NCBI GenBank assembly: GCA_947089905.1
Contig: CAMUMG010000002.1
Coordinates: forward strand, 186,001 to 250,000
Source: an uncultured Lachnospiraceae bacterium
GTDB lineage: Bacteria > Bacillota > Clostridia > Lachnospirales > Lachnospiraceae
Direction of reading: 5' to 3'
DNA length: 64,000 bases
Shown: piece by piece, positions 52,250 to 62,232 of the stretch
How positions within the stretch are numbered: position 1 is the first letter of the stretch
How the letters are laid out: each line of letters begins with the position of its first letter
The notes under the pieces: model-generated
The model's database searches: none
Told to the model about the DNA's origin: nothing
The model's input: only the letters and a program-made list of their open reading frames with translations
Made by a program: the position numbers and the translations under genes

Positions 52250-52843
52250 ATGACGCTTGAAGGAAAGACAATCGGTGTAGCACTGACCGGTTCTTTTTGT
52301 ACTTATAGTAAAGCGTTCCCGCAAATTGAAGTTTTAGTCAAAGAGGGTGCGGCAGTACAAACGATATTCTCTAATGCGTCTCAGACCATTGACAGCCGTT
52401 TTGGCAGCAGTGAAGAGTTTAAAAAACGAGCAGAAGAATTAACTGGAAGAACACCGATTTACACAATTCCAGAAGCTGAACCGATCGGACCAAAGGCTTA
52501 TTTAGATATTTTAGTAATTTTGCCGTGTACAGGAAATACTATGGCTAAGTTAGCTTCTGGAATTACAGATGGTCCAGTATTAATGGCAGCAAAAGCCCAT
52601 TTAAGAAATGAAAAACCATTAGTTCTTTCTATTGCAACAAATGATGCTCTAAGTATGAATTTAAAAAATATCGGTTTATTAATGAATACAAAGCATATTT
52701 ATTTTGTTCCATTTGGGCAAGATGATCCGGTAAAAAAACCGAATTCTATGATTGCTCATACAGATAGATTAATTAAAACAGTTGAATTAGCTTTAGAGGG
52801 AAAACAGATCCAACCAGTTGTTGTTAGCCCATTTTCGAAATAG
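52250..52843 (+). CDS. spoVFB: Dipicolinate synthase subunit B (flavoprotein)
   Basis: This 197-residue subunit is of the flavoprotein (UbiX/Dfp-like) fold: VALTGSFCTYSKAFPQIEVLV, LPCTGNTMAKLASGITDGPVLMAAKAHLRN and FVPFGQDDP. It works with SpoVFA to form dipicolinate. The second ATG (52250) is preferred since AAGGA lies 9 bases upstream; the first ATG (52241) abuts that site. A long hairpin follows the stop. Confidence 0.95.
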   Translation: MTLEGKTIGVALTGSFCTYSKAFPQIEVLVKEGAAVQTIFSNASQTIDSRFGSSEEFKKRAEELTGRTPIYTIPEAEPIGPKAYLDILVILPCTGNTMAKLASGITDGPVLMAAKAHLRNEKPLVLSIATNDALSMNLKNIGLLMNTKHIYFVPFGQDDPVKKPNSMIAHTDRLIKTVELALEGKQIQPVVVSPFSK

Positions 52844-52850
52844 AACGTAT

Positions 52851-52927
52851 GAAGCTGTTGGGATAAGAAAATAGGATACATCAATACGATATTTCGTATA
52901 TTTAATTCTTAGTTCAACAGCTTCTTT
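52851..52927 (+). terminator. Long hairpin terminator, repeat-like (GAAGCTGTTG..CAACAGCTTC)
   Basis: GAAGCTGTTG (52851-52860) pairs with CAACAGCTTC (52915-52924), followed by TTT. An inner hairpin ATACGA/TTCGTAT is also present. The stem and the adjacent ATAAGAAAATAGGATACA loop text recur near 62183-62232. Confidence 0.75.
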
Positions 52928-52959
52928 ACATAGATCAAAAAATAGAGAAGGAGTCATCT

Positions 52960-54807
52960 ATGTGTGGAATCGCAGGATTTTATAATCCAAAAATGTTATA
53001 TACGAAAGAAAGAGAAAGATGGAACGAAATCTTAAATCATATGAACCAAGTACAAAAGCATCGTGGACCAGATGATGAAGGAATCTACCTTACAGATGGC
53101 TGCGGATTAGCTCACGTCAGACTTTCCATTATTGATCTGTCTACTGGACATCAGCCAATGATTCGAAAAAGAGAAAATAGAAGTTGTGCGATTGTGTATA
53201 ATGGAGAAATTTATAATATGCTAGAACTTAAAAAAGAACTTATAGAAACAGGAGAAGAGTTTGAAACAACAAGTGATACAGAGGTGATTCTTGCAGGATA
53301 TTTAAAGGAAGGACCTGACTTTGTAAAACGTCTCAATGGTATTTTTGCTTTTGCATTATGGGACGAGAGTTTACATCGACTTATGATTTGCAGAGATCCA
53401 ATAGGGGTAAAACCATTATTTTATACAAAAAGAGAAGACACTTTAATTTTTTCTTCTGAACTAAAGGGACTATTTGAATTTCCGACAGTTAAACCAAGTC
53501 TAGATCGGGAAGGATTATGTGAAGTAATTGCTCTAGGACCTGCAAAAACACCAGGGAAAGGAGTTTTCGCAGGAGTATCAGAGTTAAAATCAGGACATTA
53601 TCTGCTTTGTAGTGAAGATGGAATTTTAGATAGAACCTATTGGAGTTTAAAAAGTGCTCCACATGAAGATGATTTTGAAACAACAATAGAAAAAACAGCA
53701 TTTTTAATCGAAGATGCAATAAAACATCAAATGCTTTCAGATATTCCGATTAGTACCTTTTTATCAGGGGGAGTAGATTCTAGTCTTGTGACTGCAATTT
53801 GTGCAAAGGAATTAAAAAAGCAGGGAAAAGTTTTAAATACATTTTCCTTTGACTTTACTGGAAATGAAATCTATTTTCAGGCAAATGCGTTTCAGCCTTC
53901 TAGGGATCGGCCTTATGTTGATCAGATGGTAAAATATGCAGGGACACGTCATTATTATTTAGAATGTGATAATACTGAATTAGCAGATTATTTATATGAG
54001 GCAGTAGATGCAAGAGATCTTCCGTGTATGGCAGATGTAGAATCTTCGATGCTCTATTTTTGCAAGAAGGTTACAGCCTATAATAAAGTGACTTTAACCG
54101 GAGAATGTGCAGATGAAATCTTTGGTGGATATCCTTGGTTTCATAAAAAAGAAGCATTTGAAACAGATGCTTTTCCGTGGTCACAGTCTATGCAGCCTAG
54201 AACACAGCTTTTAAAAGATGAGATAATTGCAGAGCTTCCATTAGAACAATATGCAAAAAATGCGTATCAGGAAACGATTTTGGAAACACCGAGATTAGAG
54301 GGAGAAAATGCAGAAGAACGACGTAGGAGAGAAATTTCTTATTTGAATCTTCGCTGGTTTATGGTGACTTTACTAGATCGGATGGATCGCACAAGTATGT
54401 ATTCTGGACTAGAAGCAAGAGTACCATTTGCAGATCATAGAATTGTAGAATATATCTGGAATGTACCTTGGGCAATGAAATGTCCAGATGGAATGGTAAA
54501 GGGACTTTTACGAAAAGCAGGAGAAAAATATCTTCCAAAAGAAGTTCTCTACCGTAAAAAAAGTCCTTATCCAAAAACGTATCATCCGGGATATGAGGCA
54601 GAACTTGCAAGACGATTAAAAGAAGTTTTGCATAATCCATCTTCTCCAGTCAATGCCTTAATTGATTTAAAGAAAGTAGAACAATTTTTAAGTACGCCAT
54701 CAGATTATGGAAAACCATGGTATGGACAGCTTATGGCGGGGCCACAGGTGTTAGCGTATGTATTGCAGTTAAACTATTGGATGGAAAAGTATAAACTGCA
54801 TATATAA
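52960..54807 (+). CDS. asnB: Asparagine synthetase (glutamine-hydrolysing)
   Basis: This 615-residue enzyme makes asparagine from aspartate, glutamine and ATP. The N-terminal class II glutaminase begins MCGIAGF with the catalytic Cys2, followed by HRGPDDEGIY, VYNGEIYN and TSDTEVIL. The C-terminal synthetase domain has the ATP-pyrophosphate loop FLSGGVDSSLV (about residue 268) and LTGECADEIFGGYPW. Ribosome binding site AAGGAG. It is monocistronic between hairpins. Confidence 0.96.
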   Translation: MCGIAGFYNPKMLYTKERERWNEILNHMNQVQKHRGPDDEGIYLTDGCGLAHVRLSIIDLSTGHQPMIRKRENRSCAIVYNGEIYNMLELKKELIETGEEFETTSDTEVILAGYLKEGPDFVKRLNGIFAFALWDESLHRLMICRDPIGVKPLFYTKREDTLIFSSELKGLFEFPTVKPSLDREGLCEVIALGPAKTPGKGVFAGVSELKSGHYLLCSEDGILDRTYWSLKSAPHEDDFETTIEKTAFLIEDAIKHQMLSDIPISTFLSGGVDSSLVTAICAKELKKQGKVLNTFSFDFTGNEIYFQANAFQPSRDRPYVDQMVKYAGTRHYYLECDNTELADYLYEAVDARDLPCMADVESSMLYFCKKVTAYNKVTLTGECADEIFGGYPWFHKKEAFETDAFPWSQSMQPRTQLLKDEIIAELPLEQYAKNAYQETILETPRLEGENAEERRRREISYLNLRWFMVTLLDRMDRTSMYSGLEARVPFADHRIVEYIWNVPWAMKCPDGMVKGLLRKAGEKYLPKEVLYRKKSPYPKTYHPGYEAELARRLKEVLHNPSSPVNALIDLKKVEQFLSTPSDYGKPWYGQLMAGPQVLAYVLQLNYWMEKYKLHI

Positions 54808-54891
54808 TGTGAATGAATTATATTGATAAGAAGATTATAACGTGGTATAGTTATAATAAGTTAGGAAAACAGTTGAATAAAGACAAAGTTT

Positions 54892-54936
54892 GGGGTTGTT
54901 GAAAAATGTAAGGAGTTTTAATTTTACAACAGCCCC
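54892..54936 (+). terminator. Hairpin terminator after asnB
   Basis: GGGGTTGTTG (54892-54901) pairs with CAACAGCCCC (54927-54936) with one G-U type wobble, extended inside by TGTAA/TTACA. The stem resembles those at 52851 and 62183. Confidence 0.7.
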
Positions 54937-54985
54937 TTATGTATGTTTTTAGTAAAACATCTTATGAGAAAGAGAAAGGAGAGCT

Positions 54986-56347
54986 ATGAAATCAACGGAA
55001 TCAATAAGAAATAAGAAAAAGAACCTGACAATGACAGAGGGAAATATTTGGTCACAGATTTTTGCTTTTGCTGTACCATTATTAATCGGAAATATATTTC
55101 AGCAGCTATATAATACTGTAGACTCTATTATTGTGGGACAGTTTGTTGGAAGACAAGCACTTGCTGCTGTGGGTTCAAGTGTATCATTGATTAGTTTAAT
55201 TCTTGGAATGTTAGTTGGAATTGCTACAGGTGCAGGAATTTTAATTGCTCAGTATTATGGGGCGAAAAAAGAGGAAAAACTACATTGGGCAGTACATACA
55301 GCGATTGCTCTCAGTATTATAGGTGGTATTTTGATGATGATTTTTGGTGGGTTGTTGTCGGGATGGTTATTAAAACTCATGAAAACACCACAAGAGGTTA
55401 TGCCAAGTTCCACGGCGTACCTACGGATCTATTTTTTAGGTTCTCTGTTTAATTTAGTCTATAACATGGGAGCAGGAATTTTAAGGGCAGTTGGAGATTC
55501 AAAAAGTCCACTGTATTATTTGGTAGCTGCTTCCGTTGTCAATACAGCATTAGATATACTCTTTGTAGTCGTATTTAAAATGGATGTGGAAGGAGTCGGT
55601 TTTGCTACCATTATTGCACAGGGAGTTTCAGCAGTTTTAGTATTAAGGAAACTGATTCAAAGTGATGAACCATATCGTTTGCAGATAAAAGAAATAAAAA
55701 TTGATAAGCGTATGGCAGGCAGAATCATCGGTCTTGGAATTCCAAGTGGAGTACAAGGTTCTATTATTTCTCTTTCTAATGTAGTAGTACAAGCTAATAT
55801 TAATAGTTTTGGAGATATCGTAATGGCAGGCTGTGGCTCCTATTCAAAAATAGATGGATTTGTCATGTTACCGATTATGAGTTTTTCCATGGCAGCCATG
55901 ACATTTGTAGGACAAAATATAGGAGCAGGGAAAATAGATAGAGCAAAACAGGGAACAAAGATTACTTGTCTAATTGGATTTTTATATATAGCAATAGCTG
56001 GGACAGCTCTATATGTAGCAGGAAAGCTATTGATAGGAATTTTTTCGAAAGACAGTGAAGTGGTTCATTATGGTGTAGTAATGCTCAGACTTTTAGTACC
56101 ATTTTATGCGTTTATTGCATGGAGTCATATTTTATGTGGTGCTTTTAGGGGTGCAGGAAGGGCATTTTCTTCTATGTTAATCATGGTAGCTAATTTATGT
56201 GGTATTCGTATGCTTTGGGTAAATATAATGACAATATTTTATCCCCATATTGAAACGGTACTTTGGGGATATCCAATTACATGGATTACTTGTTTTTTAT
56301 GTTGCGGATTATATGCGTGGAAAGGAAATTGGCTTAGAAAAAATTAA
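54986..56347 (+). CDS. MATE family efflux transporter
   Basis: This is a 453-residue protein with twelve transmembrane helices. MTEGNIWSQIFAFAVPLLIGNIFQQLYNTVDSIIVGQFVGRQALAAVGSS at the start and the inverted repeat in the second half (VPFYAFIAWSHILCGAFRGAGRAF) are typical of MATE (NorM/DinF-like) Na+- or H+-coupled exporters of cationic drugs or metabolites. Substrate is unknown. Ribosome binding site AAAGGAGAG; a terminator follows. Confidence 0.92.
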   Translation: MKSTESIRNKKKNLTMTEGNIWSQIFAFAVPLLIGNIFQQLYNTVDSIIVGQFVGRQALAAVGSSVSLISLILGMLVGIATGAGILIAQYYGAKKEEKLHWAVHTAIALSIIGGILMMIFGGLLSGWLLKLMKTPQEVMPSSTAYLRIYFLGSLFNLVYNMGAGILRAVGDSKSPLYYLVAASVVNTALDILFVVVFKMDVEGVGFATIIAQGVSAVLVLRKLIQSDEPYRLQIKEIKIDKRMAGRIIGLGIPSGVQGSIISLSNVVVQANINSFGDIVMAGCGSYSKIDGFVMLPIMSFSMAAMTFVGQNIGAGKIDRAKQGTKITCLIGFLYIAIAGTALYVAGKLLIGIFSKDSEVVHYGVVMLRLLVPFYAFIAWSHILCGAFRGAGRAFSSMLIMVANLCGIRMLWVNIMTIFYPHIETVLWGYPITWITCFLCCGLYAWKGNWLRKN

Positions 56348-56350
56348 AAG

Positions 56351-56400
56351 AAAAAAGCTTTGGAAGATTGTAAAAATATGTCTTTCCAAGGCTTTTTATT
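56351..56400 (+). terminator. Intrinsic terminator after MATE gene
   Basis: AAAAAGCTTTGGAAGA pairs with TCTTTCCAAGGCTTTTT with a small offset, followed by ATTTTT. Confidence 0.85.
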
Positions 56401-56534
56401 TTTGCACGACTTGCAGTCTCTAGTTTACCACATTTGAAAAAAAAAGTCTAGTAAAATTTTTTTTTTTTGATAAAATGAGTAAACAGTCATATAAAATCAA
56501 GGTTTTCGCCAGATATGGCAGTTAGGAGGAAGCA

Positions 56535-58631
56535 ATGGAAAAGGAAAAAAAGCCTGATTGGAAGAAGGAAGAGCAGCATTTGCAAGAGTGCAGAAAAGTA
56601 ATTCAGTCTAATTTAGATTCTTATGAAGAACAATTAAAGCAAACAAAGGCAGAAACAAAAGAATTATATGATAATTACCGTTCTGGAGATTCGGAATTGC
56701 ACAACGAATTGGTCATTGGACTGGATTGGCAGAGTTTATTAGAAAAGACACTTTTAAAAAATCAAAGAGCAATTCAAAAACCATATTTTGGTCGGATTGA
56801 TTATACAGAACAGGAAGATTACAGCCTTTATATTGGAAAGAATGGCATTATGAAAAATCCAAAGGAAGTTTTGATTGTAGATTGGAGAGCACCTGTTGCT
56901 GCAGTATATTATGACAGTGATCTTGGAGAAAGTTCCTATTATGCACCACAAGGAGAAGAAATTTCAATTACTCTAAAGAAGAAACGTACTTATGAAATTG
57001 AGAATGGACATTTAGAAGATTACTATGACACAGATGTAATTGCAAATGACGAGTTTTTAACAAAATATTTGGCAAAAAATAAAGAGGTAGTATTAGGGGA
57101 AATTATTGCTACAATTCAAAAAGAACAAAATGAAATTATCAGAGATACTCCATGGCACAGTGTCATCGTTCAGGGAGTTGCAGGAAGTGGAAAGACAACG
57201 GTTGCTATGCACCGAATTTCTTATCTTCTTTATAATTATAAAGAACGACTTCGGCAGGAAGAGTTTTATATTATTGGAAGTAATAAAACATTGTTAAATT
57301 ATATCACAGGAGTACTTCCAAGTTTAGAAGTTTATTTTGCAAAACAAATTACAATGGCAGAGTTTTTTCTGGGGTTGTTGGAAAAAGATTTTTCTATGAA
57401 AAAGTATAAGTTAGCAGATATCTTAAAAGAAGAAAATAAAGCTGGATATAAACAATTCAAAGGTTCTCTTAACTTTGTACGACAGCTCGACGAATTTTTG
57501 CGTCAGTATGAATTTAATTTAATTCCGACAGACGATATGGAATATCACGGAGAGATTATTTATAGTACAGAAGATATTAAAAAACTGATTGATACTTTTC
57601 CGATGTATCCTGCTCAAGAGAAAATAGATATGCTCAATAAGCGGTTACAGCGAAAGATAGAGATGGTCAATGAGAAAGAGGGAGAAGAGAAAGAAAAGAT
57701 ACGTGCAGAGGTAAAAAAGTATAAGCAATATTTCGGAAAGAAAAATAAAAAACTCGATCTTCTTGAAATTTATAAGAAGTTTTATTTTCAATTAAAGTCC
57801 ATGGAAGCTACTTCACAAATAGCCACAGTGATTTTAGAACATATCGATATGGGACTATTTGATTTATATGATCTGGCGATGCTTACTTTAATTAAAAAAC
57901 GGATATGTAGCACAGATGACTTTTCTTTTGTTTCTCATATTGTTATTGATGAGGCACAGGATTTTGGAGTCAGTATCTTTGAGGTTTTACACAAAATTTT
58001 TCCAGATGTCAATTTTACTATTATGGGAGATGTTTCTCAAAATATCTATTATGATACTGGAATGAATGATTGGAAAGCATTACGAACAGAAGTGTTTTCT
58101 GAGACAAAAGATAGGTTTTATATTCTGGCAAAGAGTTATCGGAATACAGTAGAAATCTCAGAATTTGCAGAGAAAATTTTAAAAAAAGGTACATTTGAAA
58201 CGTATGATATCGATCCGATTATACGTCATGGTGCAAAGGTTAGTATATTGAAAGAAAATTCGGAAAAAGAGATGCTTAAAAAAAGTAAAGAACTGATTGA
58301 ACAATGGAAAGAAAAAGGATATGATACAACAGCAATAATCTGCTCTGATATGGAGGAGGCAAGACAAGTAACAAAAAAACTTTCCCTCCTGACAAAAATA
58401 GAACCACTACCAGAGTTTGCAGAGGAAGTAAAGTTTGTAAATGGAACAATGGTACTTCCGATCCATTTAACAAAGGGACTTGAATTTGATACCGTTTTAC
58501 TTTGGAATCCAACCTCCGAAAAGTATCCTATGACAGATGGAAATGCAAAGCGATTATATGTAGCAATAACAAGAGCATTACATGAATGTCATATTGTCTA
58601 TTGTGAGAGTTTATCAAAGCTTTTAAATTAA
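56535..58631 (+). CDS. helD: HelD-like superfamily 1 helicase (RNA polymerase-associated)
   Basis: This 698-residue UvrD-like ATPase has an N-terminal coiled coil (EEQHLQECRKVIQSNLDSYEEQLKQTKAETKELYDNY), PYFGRIDYTEQED and VDWRAPVAAVYYDSDLG as in HelD, Walker A VQGVAGSGKTTVAMHR, motif II VIDEAQDFG, GDVSQNIYYD, motif IV KSYRNTVEI and motifs V-VI (HLTKGLEFDTVLLW, RLYVAITRALHECHIVY). HelD proteins release stalled RNA polymerase from DNA. The coiled coil and secondary-channel-like N-terminus support HelD over a DNA repair helicase. Confidence 0.88.
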   Translation: MEKEKKPDWKKEEQHLQECRKVIQSNLDSYEEQLKQTKAETKELYDNYRSGDSELHNELVIGLDWQSLLEKTLLKNQRAIQKPYFGRIDYTEQEDYSLYIGKNGIMKNPKEVLIVDWRAPVAAVYYDSDLGESSYYAPQGEEISITLKKKRTYEIENGHLEDYYDTDVIANDEFLTKYLAKNKEVVLGEIIATIQKEQNEIIRDTPWHSVIVQGVAGSGKTTVAMHRISYLLYNYKERLRQEEFYIIGSNKTLLNYITGVLPSLEVYFAKQITMAEFFLGLLEKDFSMKKYKLADILKEENKAGYKQFKGSLNFVRQLDEFLRQYEFNLIPTDDMEYHGEIIYSTEDIKKLIDTFPMYPAQEKIDMLNKRLQRKIEMVNEKEGEEKEKIRAEVKKYKQYFGKKNKKLDLLEIYKKFYFQLKSMEATSQIATVILEHIDMGLFDLYDLAMLTLIKKRICSTDDFSFVSHIVIDEAQDFGVSIFEVLHKIFPDVNFTIMGDVSQNIYYDTGMNDWKALRTEVFSETKDRFYILAKSYRNTVEISEFAEKILKKGTFETYDIDPIIRHGAKVSILKENSEKEMLKKSKELIEQWKEKGYDTTAIICSDMEEARQVTKKLSLLTKIEPLPEFAEEVKFVNGTMVLPIHLTKGLEFDTVLLWNPTSEKYPMTDGNAKRLYVAITRALHECHIVYCESLSKLLN

Positions 58632-58634
58632 TAT

Positions 58635-58663
58635 TTGCAATCTTTATTCGTTTCTTCTATAAT
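58635..58663 (+). promoter_or_regulatory. Promoter of gltX
   Basis: TTGCAA (58635-58640), 17 bases, TATAAT (58658-58663); the predicted start is about 35 bases before the gltX ATG. No T-box is present. Confidence 0.75.
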
Positions 58664-58704
58664 AGATTTTGATGTCATTTATAGAAAAAAGAATGGAGGA
58701 TGTT

Positions 58705-60171
58705 ATGAAAGTCAGAACAAGATATGCCCCAAGTCCAACTGGAAGAATGCACGTTGGAAATTTAAGAACTGCTTTATATGAATATTTAATTGCAAAACAT
58801 GAGAATGGAGAGTTTATTCTTAGGATTGAAGATACCGATCAGGAGCGTTTTGTAGAAGGAGCGGTAGATATTATTTATCGAACAATAGAAAAGACAGGGC
58901 TAATTCATGATGAAGGACCGGATAAAGATAAAGGGTTTGGACCATACATTCAAAGCGAGCGTCAAAAGGCAGGAATTTATTTAAAGTATGCAAAAGAGTT
59001 GATCGACAAAAAGGAAGCCTATTATTGTTTTTGTACAAAAGAACGGTTAGAGAGTTTAAAATGTACAGTAGAAGGGTCAGAAGAAGGAAAAGAGATCACA
59101 AAATACGATAAGCATTGTCTTCATTTATCAAAAGAAGAGATTGAGGCAAATTTAGCAGCAGGAATTCCCTATACAATCAGACAAAATATTCCACAAGAAG
59201 GGACAACCTCTTTTACAGATGCAGTGTATGGGACAATTACAGTAGAAAATTCGGAATTAGATGATATGATTTTAATTAAATCCGATGGATTTCCGACTTA
59301 TAACTTTGCCAATGTGGTAGACGATCATTTAATGCAGATTACACATGTAGTCCGTGGAAATGAATATCTTTCCTCTACTCCAAAGTATACAAGACTTTAT
59401 CATGCGTTTGGGTGGGAAGAGCCTGTCTATATTCACTGTCCTTTGATAACAAATGAAGAGCACCAAAAATTATCGAAACGGAGTGGACATTCTTCTTTTG
59501 AAGATTTAATAGAAAAGGGATTTGTGCCAGAAGCAATTATAAATTTTATTGCATTATTAGGGTGGAGCCCAGAATCCGATCAAGAGATTTTTAGTTTAAA
59601 AGAGCTAGAAGAACAATTTGACTATCGACGTATCAATAAGTCTCCCGCTGTCTTTGATATGACAAAACTTCGTTGGATGAATGGAGAATATATTAAGGCA
59701 ATGGAGAAAGAAAAATATTATGAGTATGCTCTGCCATATATTCAAAAAGTAATAACAAAGGAGTATGATTTAAAGTTAATTGCAGATCTGGTACAGACAA
59801 GAATTGAAACATTTGAAGATATTGCAGAAAAAATTGATTTCTTTGAACAGTTGCCAGAGTATGATTGTTCTATGTACACACATAAAAAGATGAAAACTAA
59901 TTCAGAGAGTAGTTTAGAGGTGTTAAAGGAACTTCTTCCAAAGCTAGAGGAATTAAGTGACTATTCTATTGCAGGAATTGAACAGACAATTATGACCTAC
60001 ATCCACGATCGGGGAATTAAAAATGGACAGGGGCTTTGGCCAGTTCGGACTGCGGTTTCTGGAAAACAATCTACACCGGGCGGAGCATATGAAATCATGA
60101 ATATTCTTGGAAAAGAAGAAAGTTTATATCGAATCCGCAAGGGAATTGAGATGCTGTCAAACAACGTTTAA
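58705..60171 (+). CDS. gltX: Glutamyl-tRNA synthetase
   Basis: This 488-residue class I synthetase charges tRNA-Glu, which also feeds HemA in this organism. The HIGH-type motif is in [23 protein letters not shown], the zinc-less [13 protein letters not shown] region follows, and the KMSKS-type motif is [15 protein letters not shown] 58705 follows GGAGG; the upstream in-frame ATG at 58669 lies before it and adds residues absent from the family. The pcrA-like gene follows after 14 bases. Confidence 0.96.
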   Translation: MKVRTRYAPSPTGRMHVGNLRTALYEYLIAKHENGEFILRIEDTDQERFVEGAVDIIYRTIEKTGLIHDEGPDKDKGFGPYIQSERQKAGIYLKYAKELIDKKEAYYCFCTKERLESLKCTVEGSEEGKEITKYDKHCLHLSKEEIEANLAAGIPYTIRQNIPQEGTTSFTDAVYGTITVENSELDDMILIKSDGFPTYNFANVVDDHLMQITHVVRGNEYLSSTPKYTRLYHAFGWEEPVYIHCPLITNEEHQKLSKRSGHSSFEDLIEKGFVPEAIINFIALLGWSPESDQEIFSLKELEEQFDYRRINKSPAVFDMTKLRWMNGEYIKAMEKEKYYEYALPYIQKVITKEYDLKLIADLVQTRIETFEDIAEKIDFFEQLPEYDCSMYTHKKMKTNSESSLEVLKELLPKLEELSDYSIAGIEQTIMTYIHDRGIKNGQGLWPVRTAVSGKQSTPGGAYEIMNILGKEESLYRIRKGIEMLSNNV

Positions 60172-60185
60172 CAGAAAGGATATTC

Positions 60186-62183
60186 ATGGAATTAAACGAA
60201 ACACAAAAGGCAGCAGTGATGCACAAGAATGGGCCTATGTTAGTGTTAGCAGGTCCGGGTTCTGGAAAAACAGCAGTTATTACAGAACGAACACGTACTT
60301 TGATAGAACAGCATGGAATTCATCCTTCTAAAATTTTAGTAATCACATTTACCAAAGCAGCAGCACAGGAAATGAAGGATCGATTTTCTAAAAAAATGGG
60401 AGAAGGTACATCGGAAGTAAATTTTGGAACATTTCATGCTGTGTTTTTTAAAATATTAAAATATGCCTATCACTATAGTGCTTCTAATATTATCAGAGAA
60501 GAAGAGAGAAGGCAGTATTTTAAGGAAATTATAGATCAATTAGGACTAGAAATTGAGGATAAAAAAGAGTTTATTGAAGGAATTGAAAATGAGATAAGTT
60601 TAGTCAAAGGGGAGAGGATGGCAGTAGAACACTATTACTCCATCAACTGTTCAGAGGAAAATTTTCAAAGGATCTATAAAGCCTATGAAGAGAAACTTAG
60701 ACAGGCAAATCGTATTGACTTTGATGATATGCTGCTACTTTGTTATGAACTTCTAAAGGAGAGAAAAGATATTTTAGAGTTTTGGCAGCAGCGATATGAA
60801 TATATTTTAATTGATGAATTTCAGGATATCAACCGAATACAATATGATATTATTCAAATGCTTGCAAAACCACAGGACAATCTGTTTATTGTAGGAGATG
60901 ATGATCAAAGTATTTATCGGTTTCGTGGAGCAAAACCAGAAATTATGCTGAATTTTGAAAAAGATTATCCGGGTACAAAACGAATTTTACTCAACTGTAA
61001 TTATCGTTCTGTAAAACAGATTGTAGAGGGAGCAATTCGAGTGGTGGGAAATAATAAAAATCGTTTTCCAAAACAGCTTATAGCAGTAAGAGGAGAAGGA
61101 GAAACGATTCAAACAGAAACATTTCCTGATCTTATGGCACAAAACCGAAAAGTATTAGAGGAGATTTTAAAATATCATACAGAAGGTATTTTATATCAAG
61201 AGATGGCAGTATTATTTCGAACCAATTCCCAGCCTCGTTCTCTGATTGGACAGATGATCCAATATAATATTCCATTCCAAATGAAAGATAATGTTCCAAG
61301 TTTATATGAACACTGGATTTCTAAAGATATGTTAGCCTATCTTTCCCTTGCCCTTGGAAGCAGGGAAAGAGGGATATTTCTTTCCATTATGAACCGTCCA
61401 AAGCGATATCTTTCGAGAGAACATATAGATAAGACAGTTGATTTTGACCAGTTAAAACACTATTATAAGGATCGAAGTTATATTAGAGAACGAATTGAAA
61501 AACTCGAATACGATCTGGAAATTTTAAAAAAATTACCGCCATATGCGGCGATTAAATATCTTCGAAGTGCGGTCGGATATGATTCTTTTTTGGTAGAATA
61601 TGCAGATTTTCGAAGAATTAAACAGGAAGAATTATTTCAAGTCTTAGATGAACTTCAAGAATCCGCAAAAGGATTTGACTCTTTTTTAGAATGGAAAACC
61701 TACATCGATAATTACCAAGAAGAATTAAAACAGCAAATACAAAAAAGGCAACAACGCGATATCGAAGCAGTGGAGTTTGTGACATTTCACGGTTCAAAAG
61801 GATTAGAGTATAAAGTAGTTTGGATTGTAGATGCCAATGAGGAAATCACACCACACAGTAAGGCAATGCTTTTAGAAGATTTAGAGGAAGAACGTAGAAT
61901 GTTTTATGTCGCAATGACAAGAGCAAGGGATAAACTTCATATTTATTCTGTAAAAGAGCGTTATGGGAAGAAACTTTCATGCTCTCGTTTTGTAGGAGAA
62001 TTGTATCTTTCCGTTCAAGACTTACAACAGGGGAAAAAAGTATATCATAAAAAATATGGAAAGGGAGTCATTTTAGAGAATCTAAACGACAAGATTAAAA
62101 TACGGTTTGAAAATTCTCTGATTCCAAAGATACTAAATTTAGAATACTGCCAAAAAAACGGTCTGTTAAAATTAGAGGATTAG
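60186..62183 (+). CDS. UvrD/PcrA-like DNA helicase
   Basis: This 665-residue superfamily 1 helicase has MELNETQKAAVMHKNGPMLVLAGPGSGKTAVITERT (Q-motif and Walker A), ITFTKAAAQEMKDRF, motif II LIDEFQDINRIQ, GDDDQSIYRFRGAKPE, motif IV NYRSVKQIV, motif V FHGSKGLEYKVVWI and motif VI EERRMFYVAMTRARDKLHI. The C-terminus carries the KVYHKKYGKGVILEN..KIKIRFEN Tudor-like domain of PcrA that binds RNA polymerase. It is shorter than PcrA (about 730). Role in repair or replication restart is inferred from the family. Confidence 0.93.
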   Translation: MELNETQKAAVMHKNGPMLVLAGPGSGKTAVITERTRTLIEQHGIHPSKILVITFTKAAAQEMKDRFSKKMGEGTSEVNFGTFHAVFFKILKYAYHYSASNIIREEERRQYFKEIIDQLGLEIEDKKEFIEGIENEISLVKGERMAVEHYYSINCSEENFQRIYKAYEEKLRQANRIDFDDMLLLCYELLKERKDILEFWQQRYEYILIDEFQDINRIQYDIIQMLAKPQDNLFIVGDDDQSIYRFRGAKPEIMLNFEKDYPGTKRILLNCNYRSVKQIVEGAIRVVGNNKNRFPKQLIAVRGEGETIQTETFPDLMAQNRKVLEEILKYHTEGILYQEMAVLFRTNSQPRSLIGQMIQYNIPFQMKDNVPSLYEHWISKDMLAYLSLALGSRERGIFLSIMNRPKRYLSREHIDKTVDFDQLKHYYKDRSYIRERIEKLEYDLEILKKLPPYAAIKYLRSAVGYDSFLVEYADFRRIKQEELFQVLDELQESAKGFDSFLEWKTYIDNYQEELKQQIQKRQQRDIEAVEFVTFHGSKGLEYKVVWIVDANEEITPHSKAMLLEDLEEERRMFYVAMTRARDKLHIYSVKERYGKKLSCSRFVGELYLSVQDLQQGKKVYHKKYGKGVILENLNDKIKIRFENSLIPKILNLEYCQKNGLLKLED

Positions 62184-62232
62184 GAGCTGTTGTACTAAGA
62201 AAATGAGATACAAGATTTAATGTAACAGCTCC
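62183..62232. terminator. Hairpin between convergent genes, repeat-like
   Basis: GGAGCTGTT (62183-62191) pairs with AACAGCTCC (62224-62232). The loop text (CTAAGAAAATGAGATACA) resembles the one at 52851-52927. The stem holds the end of both flanking genes and probably works as a bidirectional terminator. Confidence 0.65.

Noticed and set aside
58632-58704. T-box riboswitch before gltX
   Set aside because: The intergenic space is too short and lacks the T-box sequence and terminator; only a simple promoter is visible.
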